Shown: piece after piece, positions 24,780-36,559 of the stretch
Numbering within the stretch: the first letter of the stretch is position 1
How the letters are laid out: every line of letters begins with the position of its first letter
Assembly (NCBI GenBank): GCA_032821775.1
Contig: JAVLRN010000012.1
Location: 2,232,001 to 2,296,000, forward strand
Direction: 5' to 3'
Source: Sanguinoderma infundibulare
Lineage: Eukaryota; Basidiomycota; Agaricomycetes; Polyporales; Polyporaceae
DNA length: 64,000 bases
Notes under the pieces: model-generated
Databases searched by the model: none
What the model was told of the DNA's origin: nothing
Seen by the model: the letters and a program-made list of their open reading frames with translations, nothing else
Translations under genes and position numbers: made by a program

Positions 24780-26310
24780 ATGTTACGATGTTGCGCAAGA
24801 CAGGTCTTCCGCTGCTTCAAGGCCCTTGAACGCAACGGCGACCGACTCACAGGCGCAGCCGGGCCTCTCTTCGTCGTCCTCGCCATCGTGCTGCTCTCCA
24901 TCGGCGCGTTCTGCTTCTGTGAGTCCCCCTCTACCCGTTCGCCAAATCCGCCCTCCCGCGTGAAAGCTGAACGGCGACGGTCGTGTGACAGTCGAGGTCA
25001 TCCAGCCCTCGCTGCCGTACAGATGGCTCACGACCCCACTATGCGTCGTCATCGCGCTCAACCTCTTCGGGCACTACTACTACGTCTGCGCGGTCCCGCC
25101 CGGGTTCGCCGTCGACGAACTGCACCACCGACATGTTCCGGGCACGGGGATCCTGTGGGCCAAGAAGAGGCGGTCGGCGAAGGACAGGGCGCTGACGGGC
25201 GTGCGCTGGTCCGAAGACGTGGACGCGAACGCAAACGTCACGCGTGCGGCGGTGACGAAGTGCAGGCGGTGTGGGGAGATGCGGCCTGAGGTGAGTCGTG
25301 TTTTGTTTGCTTTGGGTGGAATGCGTTGTGGGAAGGGAACTCGGGGGAGGAGGAGCAAATGCTGAGGGCGGGATGCGAGAGGTCCCATCATTGCAGGATA
25401 TGCAACCGCTGCGTGCTCAAGTATGACCATCACTGTCCGGTGAGCGTGTTCTGTTGTGCGTGCATGTCCGTAGCTGACTGAAGGGCATGCGCAGTGTGAG
25501 TGTGGTGTGCGGAGTCACAGCACTTACGTTCGTGGCTGATGGGCGGGTGAGCGTGCAGGGATCAACCAATGCGTGGGCATCTACAACGAACGACATTTCG
25601 TGCTCTTCCTGTGCGTCTCATGCTGCTTTGTGGTGCGAGGTTTTGATTCCGAGTGCGCATTCAGGGTGTACATGGTCATATCGACCGGATGTTTCGTCGG
25701 CTTTGGCTGGAAATTCGTGCTCGTCGCGTTAGGCTGGTTTGACGTAAGTCATCCATGTCAGTCTGTTGACTTCTCGTCCTGACTAAGAAGTCTGTCCGCA
25801 GAGCCCATGGCCGTATTTGACACCTCCAGTCGCTTTCCTCCTGACGTTTATCCTCGCGGGTGTGCTGGGTATGGCCGTAACCGCGATGGCGGGCTGGCAC
25901 CTCTTCATGATCGCTTGCGGAGAGACGTCTGTCGAGAACCAGGACAACGAACAGTATCGCAAGGTCGTAAGAGAACGTGGAGGGGTGAGCTGGGCCATTT
26001 AACGTTTAACATAAGTGCTGAACAGAAACGTTGATTGGACGTTAGATTTTCGCGAACTGTTACGATCTGGGCTACCTCAAGAACCTTCAGCTCTTCTTCA
26101 ATGTCGGGCAAGATGGATAGTGAGCAGCGTCCTAAGTCAATGTATGCGACACGAAATTGATGTATCCACAGTCCATACTACACGCTCTTACTGCCGTTCC
26201 GCATCGAACCTTACACCGACGGTCGTGCCTGGGCGAGGAGACCAGGGCTGGAGAACCATCTCGGCCTCAGACCAGGCGAAGTGCTAACGGACGAGGAAGA
26301 TGAGGAATGA
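24780..26310 (+). CDS. DHHC palmitoyltransferase
   Basis: Integral membrane protein S-acyltransferase of the ER/Golgi system. The ATG at 24780 begins MLRCCARQVFRCFKALERNG. The first two hydrophobic segments are PLFVVLAIVLLSIGAFCF and PLCVVIALNLFGHYYYVC. The catalytic cysteine-rich domain is split by introns: TKCRRCGEMRPE, then RSHHCRICNRCVLKYDHHCP, then INQCVGIYNERHFVLF. The DHHC motif is intact and the zinc-binding Cys/His residues are present. The last two membrane segments surround KFVLVALGWF and PVAFLLTFILAGVLGMAVTA. The TTxE-like block is ETSVENQDNEQYRKV, followed by NCYDLGYLKNLQLFFNVG and an acidic C-terminus (LTDEEDEE) with the stop at 26310. The layout resembles the Pfa3/ZDHHC16-like branch, but I do not assign one. 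Confidence 0.9.
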
Positions 26311-26829
26311 TGCTTATCCTCCACACATTTTTGCTCATGGGGCCGAATCATCGCTGTCGACGCAATCGCTGTCCATGTCAATGTATCATCCAGAGATTGT
26401 GAGTGTTCCCTTGGTTTTCGTCTCGGACGATGACACTCTGCCGGGGCCATACGACCCTTCGAAGTGCCCGGGGTATATGCACGCCGAATGCACTTGGGAA
26501 GGAGATTGACTTACGTCCGGCTTACGACGTGTGCAAATCCATGCTCCGTCCTCCTCTCTGACTCCATGCCGTTTCCCTCTTTCTAGTGCACACACGCTGA
26601 CATTTTTGGTCTATCTAGATAATTTATACCAAATCAGCGGACTTTCGTACTACGTGGGACATGTCTTCGAGTAGCTTTTTACTGGTCCAACTTACTTATT
26701 GATCCATCTCCATTGCAATGATCTTTCAGTTCGAAGTTCGAACGCCATAAGACATGAACGAGGTCCGAGACTCCGAATGCATGGGATCACTATTAACATT
26801 ATTTACAAAGTATCTGAGTACAACGCCTG
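26311..26829. other. Convergent 3' region, DHHC/NAT3
   Basis: Between the stops of two convergent genes. No open frame with a recognisable domain. Confidence 0.5.
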
Positions 26830-27663
26830 CTATGACACCTCGTGTGCGCTGACGACGATATCCCGTCCATTCGCTCGTACAGATCGTCGCATAGGATCTC
26901 TGCCTAGCGGTTTTCGCATGTCTGTTCCAAACAACGCATATCAACGACCCCTCCAGATCCTCGCACAGCAAAGAGAAGAAACAAGAAAAGAACACACGCA
27001 CCGAACCCGTCCTCCTCGTCTCGTATGCTGAAGCCCAAGGCGAGATTGCTGTAGTACTCGCGCACGCGACGGTAGACGCTGTAGCCAAAGGCCTCGTACA
27101 TCTTGATCGCGGCGAAGTTGACGCAGCGGACGTAGAGGTCGACGAAGAAGCCGTGGTAGTTGTCGTCCGAGACCCGCTCGAGCCAGACCATGAACTTGCG
27201 CGAGAGCCCGAGGCGGCGGTACTCGGGCGCGACGGTGAGCGCGGTGACGTGCCCGTGGCATTCGGTGCCGCGGCCCTCGGCCTTGCCGATGACTGTAGGA
27301 TGGGAACGGGGACGGGGATGGATCGGGAGGTGGATGAGGAATGCGGTGGATGGAGGACGTACCGTAGCCCATCATGCGGCCCTGGGGCGTCTCCTGCACG
27401 GCACACATGTCTGGCCAGCGAGAGAGGTAGCCTAGGTAGAAGTTGATCGCATACTGCAGGTGCGCGGGGAGTAAGGCGTGCGGTCGTCTCGGCGTGCGGG
27501 TTCATAGAGGTTCGTGCGCGCACCGTTTCGGTCCAGAGGTCAAGGTTTCTGCATGTATGTTGATCAAGATCAAGGCCAGTCCAGCGCGACGGGACGGAGA
27601 ACTCACGTACATGTGGTTGAACTTGAAGAGATCGGTCGCTCTGAAGGGTCGTATTACGCTCAT
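26830..27663 (-). CDS. NAT3: NatB N-terminal acetyltransferase catalytic subunit
   Basis: GNAT-fold enzyme that acetylates protein N-termini starting Met-Asp, Met-Glu, Met-Asn or Met-Gln on the ribosome, with Mdm20/Naa25. The ATG at 27663 gives MSVIRPFRATDLFKFNHMY, the family start. After introns come NLDLWTET, YLSRWPDMCAVQETPQGRMM and VIGKAEGRGTECHGHVTALT. The acetyl-CoA pyrophosphate loop is EYRRLGLSRKFM (variant of RxxGxG/A), then FFVDLYVRCVNFAAIKMYEA with FGYSVYRRVREYYS. A last exon begins DMRKPLARDPMRRSVRANGR and ends HEVS at 26830. Predicted length is about 180 residues, normal. The strong family match makes function likely. Confidence 0.9.
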
Positions 27664-28926
27664 GTTGGTGGATGTCTTGTAGAGAGGTGGGCAGACTCGA
27701 GGTATGTGCTTGTTGAAGGGGAAGCACCGTCGGTTGGTTCAGCAGCTGACAAGCAGCTGAACGGAATCGAACCAAGCGCGCGAACCAACTGGTTGTTTAC
27801 CGCAATCAAGTGCTGTTTAACGTTAAAGGTTCGCTCTTGAACCCAACTTGAACCTCAAGGCCTCATGGCTCGCCCATGGTGACCGGTAACTTCTAGTAAA
27901 ATGCGAACCATGGGGAACAGGAAGGTTGCCTCCACTGTCAGATCTGATGCCGGTAAGTGTGCTCTACTACAACAGTATCTACGACTGAAAACACCGCAAC
28001 TATCATTAGACATAACGCACGTACTCGGTGCCTCCCACAGGCCATTTCGTCGCGCCCTATGATATGTCCAAAATTGCGAATGCATTCGAGCGCTTGCCGC
28101 ATTTCGTCTTGACGTCCATGTGCTGGGCCTTTCTCGCAATGGAACGTCTAGGATGACCCCAGGCTCTCGCAAAAGTTACGGATGGCTTGCGAGACCCCTC
28201 GCGATCACGGTTACCGCTAGCTCTGAATCGACTCTGGCGTCGTCGCCGTCTGATCGTCTCATGTCCTATCGACAAGGTGAGCAGCGCGGAGCTGTCGGGA
28301 ATCGATCAACGTACCCATGCAGCAATGTAGTATGTCTCCTCAATCCTCTCAGACAGCCCAGTTTCCTCCACCTTTTCTCCACCGGTCAACGGCACCCGCG
28401 TCCCTCTAGATGCTCTTCTGGGCTCACGCTCTCTCCACCCTCGTGCGCTGTTCTACAAATTCATGGGTGCGACATCGAAGTGGTGGGGTCTCCAAAAGCT
28501 CACTACTTTATCCGCTTGTCTGTGTGCAACAACCTAGGGAGCAACCTGCCGAAGCATATACGACTCAGTTGGGGGCGAATGTATGCTTGGACTTGACTTA
28601 CACGGTAACTGAGGTGCGAGGAGTGTCTGTCTTCGTATTCCCGCACGGTCGCTGACCTTGTAAGTAGATTACCGTTTCGCATTTAAAGGCCGAACGAATG
28701 CGAATCGCAATTGTAATGCTCGCACAGTTCATCGGCATGTGAGGCGTGCGTGCTGACAAATTGTCTTTCAAGGTGAACTCAATCCTCCACAACCTTCCCG
28801 TCCTTGGGAACATTACACTCAAAGATAGCCCAGTCCCACACAGAGCGGTATAAGAACAGCACTCGATGAGTAACTGCAAGTGCTTCTCGGTCCCCATCGA
28901 CGCCTTTCGTGACCATAGACCTCGAC
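27664..28926. other. Divergent intergenic region, NAT3/reductase copy 1
   Basis: Open frames at 27855-28172 (-) and 28120-28596 (+) overlap and carry no motif. The right end contains the promoter of the first reductase gene. No repeat was recognised. Confidence 0.45.
28849..28854 (+). promoter_or_regulatory. TATA-like box of reductase copy 1
   Basis: TATAAG lies 73-78 bases before the ATG at 28927. Comparable boxes precede other reductase copies at a similar distance. Confidence 0.5.
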
Positions 28927-30237
28927 ATGGCGACACCCCAGACTCAAAAGGCTCTGCTCCTCCCGTCTCGCGGCGGACAGTGGTACGTCGGAGAGCAGCC
29001 GGTACCGCGTCCTGGCCCACAGGAGGTGTTGGTGAAGATCGTGTCGACTGCTTTGAATCCCATCGACTGGAAGCTCGTGGACTCACCCTTCTCCGCCTTT
29101 ATCCCCGCATACCCTTTCGTTTCCGGCACGGATGGTGCTGGTGTCGTTGAAGAGGTAGGAGAGGAGGTGACGACGATCACCAAGGGAGATAGAATGTGCA
29201 CAGTCGTTTGCTCATCCAGCCAGGAAATCATATAACGAAACCTTTTCCAACAGCTTGTTCCAGGGATGGTTTGTGAACGCGTATGCAACTTTTCAACAGT
29301 ACGCCATAGTGGCTGCTTCGGTCACAGCTAAGGTCCGTCCTTCCACGCTTGCGGGACATTGCGGCATTGATTTCTTGTGAGTAGATTCCGGAAAACATCT
29401 CTTTCGACCAAGCAGCATCGGTACCTCTTGGGCTTGCCACGGTCGCCCTGGCGCTGTGGGATCACAACCCGCGCACGGACAAAAGCATTCGGCTCACCCC
29501 GCCTTGGGAAGCGGGTGGCTTGACTGCTTACGCTGGGAAGCCTGCATTCATCATCGGCGGCTCGTCTTCTGTTGGCCAGTACGGTAAGTATTTTTCCGAC
29601 CCGCTGCACTTCGATATCGTGTTGATTCCCTGTCCACGCCCCTCTCGATGACTTCAGCGATCCAGATGGCGAAACTTCAGGGCTTCTCGCCCATTATCAC
29701 GACCTCGTCGCTGCACAACGCCGAGCTCCTCAAGTCCCTCGGCGCTACCCTCGTCCTCGATCGCGGCCTCCCCGCTGCACAGATCCTCACTGACCTGCCC
29801 AAGCTGACGAACAACAATCCTATCGAGTTCGTCTACGACGCAATCTCCCTTCCCGACACCCAGCTGCTCGCGTACCAGGCCCTTGCCCCGGGAGGCTCTC
29901 TCGTCATCGTCCTCCCTGATTCTATCCCGGCCGAGTTGAAGAAGCCTGGGAATGGGAAGCGCCTCGCGAACGTGTTCGGGAACGTTCAAAGCCCCGATTG
30001 CAGGCCGTGCGGAGAGGAACTGTACAAGAGGTTGGCCGAGTGGCTCGAGAAGGGGATCGTGAAGGTCTGTCGTTCGGGATATCTTCACAAACGTATCACT
30101 GACATTCTCCATAACAGCCGAACAGGGTGGAAGTATTGCCTGGAGGTCTGGCGGGTATCCCAGACGGCCTTTCCCGCCTTGAGGCCTTCAAGGTCAGCGG
30201 TACGAAGTTGATCGCGCGTCCGCAAGAGACGGCGTGA
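28927..30237 (+). CDS. Zinc-free medium-chain reductase, ToxD/LovC-like; paralogue 1
   Basis: Probable NADPH-dependent enoyl or quinone reductase of the MDR superfamily. The ATG at 28927 begins MATPQTQKALLLPSRGG. The GroES-like half has VPRPGPQEVLVKIVSTALNP, IDWKL and SGTDGAGVVEEVGEEVTT. No Cys/His zinc ligands are present, and GTDGAG replaces the GHE motif of zinc alcohol dehydrogenases. After an intron in GDR(I) comes LFQGWFVNAYATFQQYAIV, then IPENISFDQAASVPLGLATV. The nucleotide-binding strand is FIIGGSSSVGQYAIQMAKLQ, with FSPIITTSSLHNAELLKSLG and EFVYDAISLPDTQLLAYQAL. The C-terminal exon starts PNRVEVLPGGL and ends RPQETA. Four introns sit at positions shared with paralogues 3-6. About 345 residues. 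Closest relative in the window is the inverted copy at 57860-59206 (shared CRPCGEELYKRL). The substrate is unknown. Confidence 0.88.
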
Positions 30238-30855
30238 GACTGGCACGCCCCCCACAAGGCCCTGGCTATCGATAAAGGCCGTGTACCATGTACGATTAGA
30301 TCCTGGAAGAAGTCAATATGTTCGGCAACCTCCAGTGTTGTCGGTGTCCAGCCAACCCAAATTGAAGTCGCCGATCAGTCCTAGTAGACGTAGATAGTGC
30401 TTTCCCTGCCACACTCCCCTTCTTACTGACGACCCAACTCAAAGAACATTCACCCGCCGCGAACGCGTCAACGCTCGGCAACGATCGGCGTTAGTTGTGT
30501 ATGCGCGCTCTTCAACTCCATGGACCTTACCAAGCACTCCCATGTCCAGCTGCTGTTCCTTGCACGCGCCCCTGCTTCGATACCTTTGCCACCCGCCTCC
30601 TTCGGGTGGATATACGGACGCGTAGAGAGATGCTGACTCAGAGAGTACTAGCGGCCGTCTTCCGAGCACATTCTCTTTGCGCACAGAATAAGTACACTGA
30701 AGCCGTTTACGACATCTACATATAACGCCCACGAACGTATAATAGATGCGCACTCGCGGCATCTCTCGTCATCTCGTTCCCCGTCTTTTAATACTTCGAA
30801 GCCCTCCCATTCCCCACAACTCAATTACAACGCACGCACCCATCCAGTCAGAGCC
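30238..30855. other. Intergenic, reductase copies 1 and 2
   Basis: Carries the promoter of copy 2. An AT-rich ATAATAG stretch at about 30738 and TTTTAATACTTC at about 30786 are possible core elements. The open frames (30439-30762 -, 30495-30725 +) have no motif. Confidence 0.4.
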
Positions 30856-32027
30856 ATGCCATCCACGCCCACCCAGCAAAATGCCCTCCTGCTCCAGACC
30901 AAGCAAGGGGCGTTCGCGCTCGGCACGCGCCCCGTACCCGCGCCTGGCCCAGGCGACGTCCTCGTCAAGCACGCAGCGGTCGGTCTGAACCCGGTCGACT
31001 GGAAGATTCAGGCGTACGGCTTGTTCATCGAAACGTACCCCGCCGTGCTCGGGCTCGACGCCGCGGGCACCGTCGAGGCCGTTGGTGAGGGCGTGACGTC
31101 GTTCAAGAAGGGCGACCGGGTGGTGTACGAGGGTGCTTTCAGTGACAACGACCACGCGAGCTTCCAGGAGTGCACACTCGTCAACGCGAGTCTGGCTGCC
31201 AGGGTCAGCTTGTCTCGGTGATACTCTGAGAAACGGACGCATTGCTAACCTAATGATGCGACAGCTCCCGGATACGGTTTCGTTCGACGCGGGCGCGGCG
31301 CTCCCCCTCGCGTACTCTACCGCAGCGATCGGCCTGTACCACCAGGCCGGCGGGCCCCAGCTCGTCGCGCCCTGGGCAGAAGGCGGCCGGGACAAGTACG
31401 CCGACACGCCCCTCGTCGTCCTCGGCGGCTCAAGCGTCGTCGGCTCGCTCGGTCAGTAGTATACACCCCTTCCCGCAAACCGCAAACGCGAATCCTAACA
31501 TCGCGCTTCCAGCCATCCAACTCGCCGCCCTCTCCGGCTTCTCGCCCATCATCACGACCGCCTCGCCCAAGAACGCCGCCCTCCTGCGCTCCTACGGCGC
31601 GACCCACGTCCTCGACCGCGCCCTCCCCGCCTCCGCCCTCCTCGCCGAGGTCACGAAGCTCACGGGCGGCAAGCCCATCCCCATCGTCTACGACGCGATC
31701 TCGCTGCCCGACACGCAGGCCGCGGGCTACGCGCTCCTCGCGCCCAACGGCATCCTCATCGTCGTCCTCGACGACGCCATCAAGGACAAGACCGACGGCC
31801 GGACCGTCGTCCCAGTCGCCGGCCTCATTCAGAGCCCGTTGAACGTCGAGTTCGGGAAGGTGCTGCTCCAGGAGCTGCCCGGGCTGCTCGAGTCGGGCGA
31901 CATCAAGGGGCTCAACGTCGAGGTCCTCCCTGGGGGCTTGGGCGGGATCGCTGCCGGGCTGCAGAGGCTGAAGAACAACCAGGTCAGCGCGACGAAGCTG
32001 GTCGTCCGCCCGCCAGAGACGGCATGA
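30856..32027 (+). CDS. Zinc-free medium-chain reductase; paralogue 2, intron-poor
   Basis: Most divergent tandem paralogue of the MDR family. The ATG at 30856 begins MPSTPTQQNALLLQTKQGAF. The GroES-like half has PVPAPGPGDVLVKHAAVGLN and PVDWKIQAYGLF, then LGLDAAGTVEAVGEGVTSFK. The sequence runs on without the intron found in other copies: KKGDRVVYEGAFSDNDHASF. An intron precedes LPDTVSFDAGAALPLAYSTA. The nucleotide motif is VVLGGSSVVGSLAIQLAALS, with VV in place of the usual SSVGQ. Then come FSPIITTASPKNAALLRSYG and PIPIVYDAISLPDTQAAGYA. The final exon is continuous through VEVLPGGLGGIAAGLQRLKN to RPPETA (stop 32027). Two of the four shared introns are absent. Length is about 345 residues with no broken motifs. 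It may have a separate substrate. Confidence 0.87.
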
Positions 32028-32427
32028 AGGAGTTATCCAGGAAGGAAGTTGTATGAAATTAATGGTCCGACCGTCCCGATGGATCCGGAGAACCCAGAGT
32101 CATGCTCTCTCTTTGCAATCATGCCACGAATGAACTGGAAATAACATCAGCGGGTTCGTGAGCTCGCGCGGAGCATCTAGATAGGTGGGATTTTTACTAC
32201 CAATCGCCTTTGTTATATGATTTCTCAGGTAAGTGGACAGGACAAGACGACCCTCGCCAAATCGCCCAAAATGAAATGCCTATGCATGATATACAAGTTG
32301 TTCTTGTTCTCACAGATGTATGGTTACAACATTGCGCTTTCTTCCTATGATCATATCGCACACCCAGAGAGACACAACTGGGATCCAAGACGCACCGTCC
32401 AATAGTACTCTCCCCACCTCACGTCTC
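32028..32427. other. Convergent 3' region
   Basis: 400 bases between the stops of the rightward reductase copy 2 and the leftward mutarotase-like gene. No gene seen. Confidence 0.5.
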
Positions 32428-34184
32428 CTAGACGCTGCTGTCGCCCTTGTACCACACGTCGAGCCGCACGAAGTTGTTGTAGACCTCCCCGGACGCGAGG
32501 AGCGTGTCCTGGCCGGAGGGCCCGCGCACCTCGGGGTGGATCCAGGCCGCGAGCGGCGCGTGGAACTCGAGGAACGCCGCGGCTGCACAGGTTTTTTGTT
32601 GGTCATGACGTACATTCGTCAAATTAGCCTCCGCTCCTGTGTGCGCATTTCGAAAATCGAGTACGTACTTCCTGGGGCGTACCCATCGCCGACCGCGCCG
32701 GAGCCGCCGTGGATCTTCTTCCGCGCGCCCTTTTCGGGCACGGCGAGGTTGTTGGTGTAGAACTGCACGCCGGCCTCTGGGTGACGATGGATTTAATTCA
32801 TCGTGAGGTATGAGCAGTAATGAGAGGGCACTGACGGTTCGTCGCGAAGCCGAGGCGGAGGCCGCTCTTGCCGCTCGTGAGGGAGACGACCTCGTCCGAC
32901 GTTGGGCTGTCGCGCTTAAGCGCCGTGCCAAGCAGGTCGACCTCGGGTTTCAGGTCAGACGCGGGAAAGACGGTCGGTGGGACGGGCTCATCGCGAGCGG
33001 AAAACACGTAGAACTCGTCTGGATGAGACAAGCTGAATGCCTTCCATGCGCATACTTGGGCCGCATTTCACGCACCGTATCCGCCCTCTGGGAAGGACTC
33101 GCCGATGCGACCATTCGTCTTCTCGGCGTGTGCGTGGTGCGTGCCTGCGACAGGGAGCAGGGTTCCGGTGGAGAGGGCCTCGGCGTTGAGCTCGATGGTG
33201 TGATCAGCCTACGAAAGCAGGTGAGTATGAGGGTGAGGTTGAAGGCACACGAGCACGCGAGTGCGGCGCGATATTGGCTAGCTTTGCAAACCTTGATAGA
33301 TATCTTGTGATCCTTCACGCTTAGGATCTCTGGGCCGTCCTGGAGGGATGCGTCGAGGTTGAAGCCCCAGTGCTATCGGGCGCACGGGCAGGTAATGAGC
33401 GAAGGAGGGGTGGGTGGCAGTACGATGAGCTGTTATCGGCGGAGGCAGTAGAATGAAGACGGACCTGGGTCAGGTTGATCGGCGTGACCTTGTTGTCATC
33501 GAGAAGCTTGGCGCGGTAGGTAACGATTACGCTACCGAGGTTCCACTCCTTTCCGTCCGGGGTCTGGTTGGGAGGACCCTCGGGCTGGGCGAGCCCAACG
33601 AGAGCCTCGATAAGGAGCTGACCGGGATAGCCCTCCTCCCCATCCCCAGATATCCGCTGGAAGATGATGGATGCGGGCAGGCGAGTCTGGATGGTGGTAA
33701 GCTCGGCAGGCGTGAAGAGTTGGGAGGCGAAGGGGTCGGGGAGCGGCTCCCACAAGTACTGGTCAAAGCCCTTGACGCCACCATGAAGGGAAACAGTAGG
33801 CTTTTCGTTTGCCTTGGGGGAAACGACGGATTGAATGTTGTTGCGGCTGATGGAGAAGGAACCAACGGGGAGGCGGTTGGCGTAACGGCCGATGATGGTG
33901 TTTGTGTACTTCTGGGTGAGGTGACCGCTAGGGTCCTCGGGGCCGATTAGGATGTCGTGGGTCTTGGGATGGTCAGGACAGAGAGGGTAAACTCAGTTAT
34001 CGTGTGCTTGCCTTGCCATCGGCTTGAACAAAGAGACGATGGAGGACGAGTCCGCGGGGGATGATCTGCAGTAGGCGTGAGTGGTGTGGTATCGATGACT
34101 ACGTCATAGACAGACCTCCAAGGCGAGTGAGGGAGTGAGAGAGGGGAGAGTGAGGAGCATGGGCGTGAAGTCAGAGTCCGCCAT
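32428..34184 (-). CDS. Aldose 1-epimerase-like protein (galactose mutarotase family)
   Basis: Beta-sandwich sugar mutarotase, interconverting alpha and beta anomers of galactose or glucose. The ATG at 34184 is preceded by a (GAC)n tract and starts MADSDFTPMLLTLPSLTPSL. Exons then give IIPRGLVLHRLFVQADGK, THDILIGPEDPSG, YTNTIIGRYANRLPVGSF (the family NR motif), SLHGGVKGFDQYLWEPL, ELTTIQTRLPASIIFQRISG and YRAKLLDDNKVTPINLTQ. Next is HWGFNLDAS (matches the family's H-x-(Y/W)-(F/G)-N-L element) and DHTIELNAEALSTGTLLPVA. It ends FLEFHAPLAAWIHPEVRGPS with the stop at 32428. Introns are numerous; the one between DGK and THD must be GC-AG. The N-terminus lacks an obvious signal peptide. It lies on the opposite strand within the reductase array. 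Whether it acts on galactose is inferred from family only. Confidence 0.8.
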
Positions 34185-34604
34185 CGTCGTCGTCGTCGTC
34201 CACGATCAAAGGACGAACAGAGTTGAGGACCACCAACTTATAATAATCCAAGCCTGGGACGTCGGGCCGGAGCGACGACCCCGATCTTATCGCAAGAAAG
34301 CTCCCGCGCTTGGCTTGGCTTTGACTTTTGACTGCACCATTCCGACGTCCTCCGCGACTCGCCTTCTCCGACACAAACACTAGCCATGTCCGCAAGCTTC
34401 CTGAGCGACGAGTCTCAAACAACTTCAGTTCATGCTGAATAATCCGGATTAGGGTGTGTTGCAATGGCTTCGTCAGCAGTTTCTCATTGACGGCTGATGG
34501 CGTCACAGTTATGCGAACTCGACCATGGACGGATACTTATAGCACCCCTTCCGCATCTCCTGTCGCTGTTCTCTTCCTCTTGACCACACGTCCTCACGAG
34601 CATC
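34185..34604. other. Divergent promoter region, mutarotase/reductase copy 3
   Basis: 420 bases. A (GTC)n run at 34185-34201 abuts the mutarotase ATG. A TTATAG stretch at about 34537 is a weak core-promoter candidate for copy 3. Confidence 0.4.
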
Positions 34605-35923
34605 ATGGCTACCCAGAAAGCTCTCATCATCCCTGCGCAGCAGGCCGATTGGAAGCTCGCCCAGGTCTCAATCCCTACCCCTGGCCCCAAAGACGTCCTT
34701 GTCAAGATCTTCGCTACCGCCTTGAACCCCGTCGACTGGAAGATCAGGGACCACGGCTACTTCGTGTCCTCCTACCCCTTCGTCTCCGGCACCGATGCCT
34801 CTGGCGTAGTTGCCCAAGTAGGCTCCGAAGTCACCAATCTCGCCAAGGGCGACAAGATGTAAGTGGCACGTGCTCAGACTCCAGCTCAAACTACATCTCA
34901 ACGGTACATCTCGTACCCACGCAGTTTCTTCCAAGGCTGGTTCTCCAACGACAAGGCAACCTTCCAGCAGTACACCATCGTTCCTGCCGAGATTGCCGCA
35001 AAGGTACGTCGATCGCCGATCACTCACGGTGCGCTCATTCTCACGTTTTGTCCTCTCTCCGTGCAGGTCCCAGAGAACATCTCGCTCGATCAAGCCGCCA
35101 CTGTCCCTCTCGCACTCTCGACCGTCACCACCGCTTTCTGGGCCCACCACCCCGATGCCAAGTCCGTCTCCTTCACCGCGCCCTGGGAGGCCGGCGGCGA
35201 GACCAAGTATGCAGGCAAGGCCGCCCTTATCGTCGGCGGCGCGTCTTCCGTCGGCCAGTACGGTGCGCACATTGCCTCACTTTTTCCTCCCCGACGCTGA
35301 GCTCGGTCGCTGATGACACGGAGCACATACACGTACAGCCATCCAAGTCGCGAGGCTCTCCAAGTTCTCGCCCATCATCACTACCGCGTCCCCGCACAAC
35401 GCCGCACACCTCAAGTCCCTCGGCGCGACCCACGTCATCGATCGCTCCCTCGCTCCCGCAACGATCGCCGCAGAGGTCACCAAGCTCGCGGGCGGCAAGC
35501 CCATCGAGGTCGCCTACGACGCCATCTCGTTCCCCGAAACCCAGACGCTCGCCTACGAGGTCCTCGCGCCCGGCGGTGTGCTGCTCATCACCCTCCCGCT
35601 GCAGATCCCCGAGGACAAGCTCAAGGCCGACAAGAAGGTTGTGCAGGTGTTCGGGAGCGTGCATCCCCCAGAGAACAGGCAGCTCGGGGTCGAGCAGTAC
35701 GCCAGGCTGACGGAGTGGCTGAGGACGGGTGCCATTGTGGTCCGTGCTCTTTTTTGCTAGGCGTCTTGGGAGAGCGTTGGCTAATGGGAAATATGCTTTG
35801 TAGCCGAACAAGGTTGAGGTCCTCCCGGGCGGCCTGGCGGCCATTGCAGAGGGCCTGGAGCGGTTGAAGCAGAACAAGGTTAGTGGGAAGAAGCTCGTCG
35901 TCCATCCGCAGGAGACGGCGTGA
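34605..35923 (+). CDS. Zinc-free medium-chain reductase; paralogue 3
   Basis: MDR reductase with the full shared intron set. The ATG at 34605 begins MATQKALIIPAQQADWKLAQ. Domain order: TPGPKDVLVKIFATALNPVD, SGTDASGVVAQVGSEVTNLA, GDK(I)FFQGWFSNDKATFQQYTIV, VPENISLDQAATVPLALSTV. The coenzyme motif is LIVGGASSVGQYAIQVARLS, followed by FSPIITTASPHNAAHLKSLG and EVAYDAISFPETQTLAYEVL. The last exon is PNKVEVLPGGLAAIAEGLER through HPQETA (stop 35923). No zinc ligands. Intact and probably functional. It sits head-to-head with the mutarotase gene and 640 bases upstream of copy 4. Confidence 0.88.
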
Positions 35924-36559
35924 TTTGCGGAGCAAGGAAAAGAGTGAAACCGACCTGTATTTGTACGGAAGATCTCGGAAAGTATTCATAGCCATGGATA
36001 TCTCCGCGAGACGGGCGATGTCGTCTGCTTGTTAGGGTTGACCTCTTGAAATGGCGTGGGACGTAGCGCATGACGCTTCAGTGCACGCTCGAGGCCAGAG
36101 GGCCCCTCGCATTGCTCACTTATAGCCTCGAAGTGGCATTTTTGGACATCATCTCAGAGCGCTAAGCGAGCAATGCTCAGCTCAACGAACCAAATATCAG
36201 GTTTCAAGCGTATTTGCGTGAAGCTCGCGTAGTTGCAAAACGACTACTCAGGTATCTTCCCTGAAAGGTGAGTGAAACTCCTTACAAACCAGCTTGTAGT
36301 AACTCAATTGGACCGTTGTCGAAGATATTTTTGACATCGTTGAATTGGTCCTTGGTGAAGTTGGCGAAGTTGTTGAATTAGTCCTCGGTGTCGTAAATTA
36401 TGAGCCACCTCGACTCCGGTTCCCGAACCCCGGGATTGACAAAAGGAGCTTACCTACACACTTGCCCGGACAATTCGTGGTCAAGGGTGCGTATAAATGA
36501 GCAGTCCGTACCGCTGAACGAGCTCACTGACACCGTTCTTCTGCTCTTCTCTCCCCAGC
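35924..36559. other. Promoter region of reductase copy 4
   Basis: Contains two imperfect copies of a GTTGAATTGGTCCTTGGTG-like motif (about 36337 and 36373), related to a third at about 38284. The proximal promoter (36440-36559) is alignable with that of copy 5. Confidence 0.5.
36492..36498 (+). promoter_or_regulatory. TATA box of reductase copy 4
   Basis: TATAAAT inside GGGTGCGTATAAATGAG, 62-68 bases upstream of the ATG. The same 17-base string occurs before copy 5. A C/T tract and CCCCAGC follow directly before the ATG. Confidence 0.65.
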
